A stretch of 41,641 nucleotides of DNA, taken from the NCBI GenBank assembly GCA_900755005.1, contig CAAEEX010000008.1:1-41641 (forward strand). The letters run 5' to 3'. A program made the translations under genes and the position numbers. Of the stretch, positions 40,076-41,641 are shown one piece after another. Each line of letters begins with the position of its first letter. Positions within the stretch are counted from its first letter, which is position 1. Origin of the DNA: an uncultured Collinsella sp. (GTDB taxonomy: Bacteria; Actinomycetota; Coriobacteriia; Coriobacteriales; Coriobacteriaceae). The notes beneath the pieces are model-generated. The model did no database searches, was not told where the DNA came from, and worked only from the letters and a program-made list of their open reading frames with translations.

Positions 40076-40224
40076 CCTACATCATAAAGCGGCACTTTGT
40101 TGATTCCAGTCTTGACATTACAAAAATCGTGTCGGACGATTACGGCGCCTTGGGCTTGGAGCCGTCTGCGCGGTCCGGGCCTTTACGTTTGAGCTGCTGA
40201 ATCGTTGTTTTGGAGCATGTTTTT

Positions 40225-41163
40225 ATGCCGACGTCGTTGACCGAACTTTTTTCGCCCGCCTGCCATTTGTGTCCACGCCGTTGCGGCGCGGCACGCGACG
40301 AGGGCGCGCGTGGCGTGTGCGGCGCCGACGACACGCTTAAGGTCGCCCGCGCGGCGCTCCATATGTGGGAGGAGCCGCCCATTTCGGGTGAGGCCGGCTC
40401 GGGCACGATTTTCTTTAGTGGCTGTTCGCTCAAATGCGTCTACTGCCAAAACCACGAGATCTCGACGGGCAATTTCGGTCTTGAGATTTCGCCCGAGCGC
40501 TTGGTCGAGATTATGTTGGAGCTGCAGGACCAGGGCGCCAACAACATCAACCTGGTGACGGCGACACACTACGCGCACCTGCTGCCGACTGCGATTGCCG
40601 CGGCACGGGCGCGCGGGCTGGTCATTCCAATCGTCTACAACACGAGCGGCTATGAGCGGGCGAGTGCCGTGGCTGCGCTCGGCGATCTGGTCGATGTGTG
40701 GCTTACCGACTTTAAATATGCCGATGCGAGGCTTGCGCAGTCGCTCTCTCATATTCAGGATTACCCGCGTGTAGCCGTGTCTGGCCTGGCTCAGATGGCG
40801 CACGAGATTAAGCGCCGCGGGGGAGAGCTGGTGGACGAGGACGGGCTCATGAAGCGCGGCATGATCGTGCGTCATCTGGTGCTGCCGGGACATGCGGACG
40901 ATTCGTGTCGCGTGCTGGACCTGGTGTGGCAGACGGTGGGCGACGTGCCCATCTCGGTCATGAACCAGTACACGCCTAATGCGCTCATGCGCGAGCAAGG
41001 CGGCGAGTTGGCACGCGCCGTGACGCGCGAGGAGTACGAGCAGGTGCTCGACCATGCCGACGACCTGGGCTTTACGACGATGTTCTGGCAAGAAGGCGGA
41101 GCGGTAGACGAGAGCTTCACCCCGGCGTTCGACACCACCGGCGTCCTTACCAGCGCAAAGTAA
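40225..41163 (+). CDS. Radical SAM protein related to pyruvate formate-lyase activating enzyme (PflX-like)
   Basis: A 312-residue iron-sulfur enzyme using S-adenosylmethionine. The cluster motif CxxxCxxC is in SGCSLKCVYCQNHEIS (about residues 67-82). It is preceded by a Cys-rich N-terminal stretch CHLCPRRCGAARDEGARGVC with four Cys, likely a second cluster or zinc site, as in PflX-type proteins. Later landmarks are NLVTATHYA, VYNTSGYE and the DVWLTDFKYAD strand. Its target enzyme is not encoded in the window. GGAG lies about 9 bp before the chosen ATG. A TTGACA (40112-40117) upstream is a possible -35, but no good -10 is seen. Confidence 0.9.
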   Translation: MPTSLTELFSPACHLCPRRCGAARDEGARGVCGADDTLKVARAALHMWEEPPISGEAGSGTIFFSGCSLKCVYCQNHEISTGNFGLEISPERLVEIMLELQDQGANNINLVTATHYAHLLPTAIAAARARGLVIPIVYNTSGYERASAVAALGDLVDVWLTDFKYADARLAQSLSHIQDYPRVAVSGLAQMAHEIKRRGGELVDEDGLMKRGMIVRHLVLPGHADDSCRVLDLVWQTVGDVPISVMNQYTPNALMREQGGELARAVTREEYEQVLDHADDLGFTTMFWQEGGAVDESFTPAFDTTGVLTSAK

Positions 41164-41171
41164 CGGGTTCG

Positions 41172-41253
41172 CCGATGATTTTTCTGGGACGGGGATTAAA
41201 AAATCATTCGGTACACAATGATTTTTTAATCCCCGTCCCAGAAAAATCATCGG
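41172..41253. repeat. Perfect palindrome with 37-bp arms (GGGACGGGG element)
   Basis: CCGATGATTTTTCTGGGACG, then GGGATTAAAAAATCATT, is followed after 8 bp by its exact complement. The arms are 37 bp with no mismatch. It starts 9 bp after the radical SAM stop codon. A single-arm relative occurs near 28.5 kb, and another GTCCC fragment (CCCCGTCCCAAAAAGACTGG) follows at about 41288. The rest of the gap to the tRNA holds only the tRNA promoter. Confidence 0.85.
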
Positions 41254-41315
41254 GAGGATCGCTTGCTCGCAAGGTAGCCAAAACAGCCCCGTCCCAAAAA
41301 GACTGGGTATTGGGC

Positions 41316-41343
41316 GTTGACAGTTGGCGAGCCGTAGGTAAAA
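41316..41343 (+). promoter_or_regulatory. Promoter of tRNA-Ala
   Basis: Consensus -35 TTGACA and -10 TAAAAT with 16-bp spacing, 14 bp before the mature tRNA 5' end. This is a strong sigma70-type promoter as expected for a stable RNA. Confidence 0.7.
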
Positions 41344-41357
41344 TATCAACTTGTCCT

Positions 41358-41430
41358 GGGGACGTAGCTCAGTTGGGAGAGCGCTGCCGTCGCATGGCAG
41401 AGGCCGAGGGTTCGACTCCCTTCGTCTCCA
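41358..41430 (+). tRNA. tRNA-Ala (anticodon CGC)
   Basis: A full cloverleaf can be drawn. The acceptor stem is GGGGACG with CGTCTCC, including the G3-U70 wobble that marks alanine tRNAs. The D-arm is GCTC...GAGC, the anticodon stem CTGCC/GGCAG encloses the loop GTCGCAT (anticodon CGC, reading GCG), and the T-arm is GAGGG-TTCGACT-CCCTT. The discriminator is A73. The genome encodes CCC, not CCA, after it, so the CCA end is added by enzyme. Confidence 0.95.
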
Positions 41431-41444
41431 CCCTTGGATTTGAT

Positions 41445-41476
41445 AAGCCGCTGACATTGTGTCGGCGGCTTTTTTT
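41445..41476 (+). terminator. Rho-independent terminator of tRNA-Ala
   Basis: A 12-bp stem AAGCCGCTGACA / TGTCGGCGGCTT with a 3-nt loop, running into seven to eight T. It lies 14 bp after the tRNA, directly before the Shine-Dalgarno of the next gene. Confidence 0.9.
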
Positions 41477-41495
41477 AAAAAGAAAGGGCAATACC

Positions 41496-41641
41496 ATGGC
41501 CGAGCTTGAGTCCCAACCACTGTCTGCCGAGGAGCGCGCCGAGTTGGAAGAGCTCCGCGCCGAGAAGGCTCGTCGCGAGGCCCAGGAAGAGGCGCGCCGC
41601 GAGCGTGAGGAGCTGGCCGCCCTGCGTGCCGGGCGCGAGAA
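41496..41641 (+). CDS. Charged coiled-coil protein, N-terminal part only
   Basis: The gene runs off the right edge. The first 48 codons read MAELESQPLSAEERAELEEL and continue as alternating Glu/Arg/Ala-rich helix, a clear coiled coil. AGAAAGGG upstream supports the ATG. No domain can be named from this part, and the function is unknown. Confidence 0.75.
   Translation, partial: MAELESQPLSAEERAELEELRAEKARREAQEEARREREELAALRAGRE

Noticed and set aside
41164..41430. tRNA-Ala as attachment site of an integrated element
   Set aside because: No integrase, no repeated tRNA 3' end elsewhere in the window and an ordinary terminator directly after the tRNA.

Overview
The window is GC-rich and gene-dense, with short intergenic gaps, Shine-Dalgarno-led genes and many GTG/TTG starts. 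The gene content suggests a gut Actinomycetota of the class Coriobacteriia, probably Collinsella or a close relative: ATP-type PEP carboxykinase, LctP lactate permease, HdeD-like protein, His-rich ArsP_2-type transporter, and a paralogous family of orphan nuclease-fold proteins. This assignment is inference from gene content and style; no rRNA or other marker in the window fixes it.

Layout. 1-2.9 kb: phosphate uptake operon pstS(partial)-pstC-pstA-pstB with overlapping genes and a strong terminator; no phoU follows. 3.0-5.6 kb: a Uup-like ABC-F ATPase and a HAD phosphatase. 5.9-6.2 kb: an MntR/DtxR-type regulator. 6.5-9.2 kb (minus strand): a zinc/cadmium efflux operon (ArsR/SmtB repressor, stand-alone HMA metallochaperone, P1B ATPase) with visible operators. 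9.3-11.2 kb: a lower-GC orphan nuclease-fold gene bordered on both sides by inverted pairs of a conserved 25-28 bp motif. 11.3-14.8 kb: a DEDDh exonuclease, a putative Mn/heavy-metal exporter with operator-like repeats over its promoter, a YaiI protein and an HdeD-like protein. 15.0-19.1 kb: a nitroreductase behind a DtxR-type iron box, tandem histidine phosphatases, a DUF1015-like protein and an M20 peptidase. 19.2-20.3 kb: a second, diverged member of the orphan nuclease family. 20.6-23.0 kb: serC-serA. 23.1-25.2 kb: a lower-GC two-gene unit, a MazG-like pyrophosphohydrolase overlapping a GIY-YIG/DUF2075 helicase, which looks like a defence cassette. 25.3-30.3 kb: an acidic small protein, a CPA1 antiporter with TrkA_C domains, a PP2A-like phosphoesterase and a lipid-linked oligosaccharide flippase. 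30.5-34.0 kb: lactate permease and pckA. 34-37 kb: a B3/4-domain protein, a MarR regulator, a DegV protein and an MGMT-like protein. 37.3-41.6 kb: trpS, a WecA/TagO-type transferase, a structured RNA candidate (possibly 6S RNA), a radical SAM activase-like protein, tRNA-Ala(CGC) and the start of a charged coiled-coil protein.

Running themes. (i) Metal homeostasis is over-represented: the zinc operon, an MntR-like regulator, a candidate Mn exporter and an iron box. The MntR-like gene and the exporter share a 14-bp upstream motif with one mismatch. (ii) The intergenic spaces are full of palindromic repeats rich in GTCCC/GGGAC, nearly all sitting just 3' of stop codons or between convergent genes. 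One family has five copies of a 32-41 bp hairpin whose asymmetric core faces opposite ways, so that oppositely oriented pairs bracket the B3/4 gene and the MGMT-like gene. They resemble REP/REPIN or MITE elements, but no transposase is present here. (iii) Candidates for little-described biology are the two paralogous E...D...E/H nuclease-fold proteins with the motif pairs around the first, the MazG/GIY-YIG-helicase pair, and two short structured transcripts.
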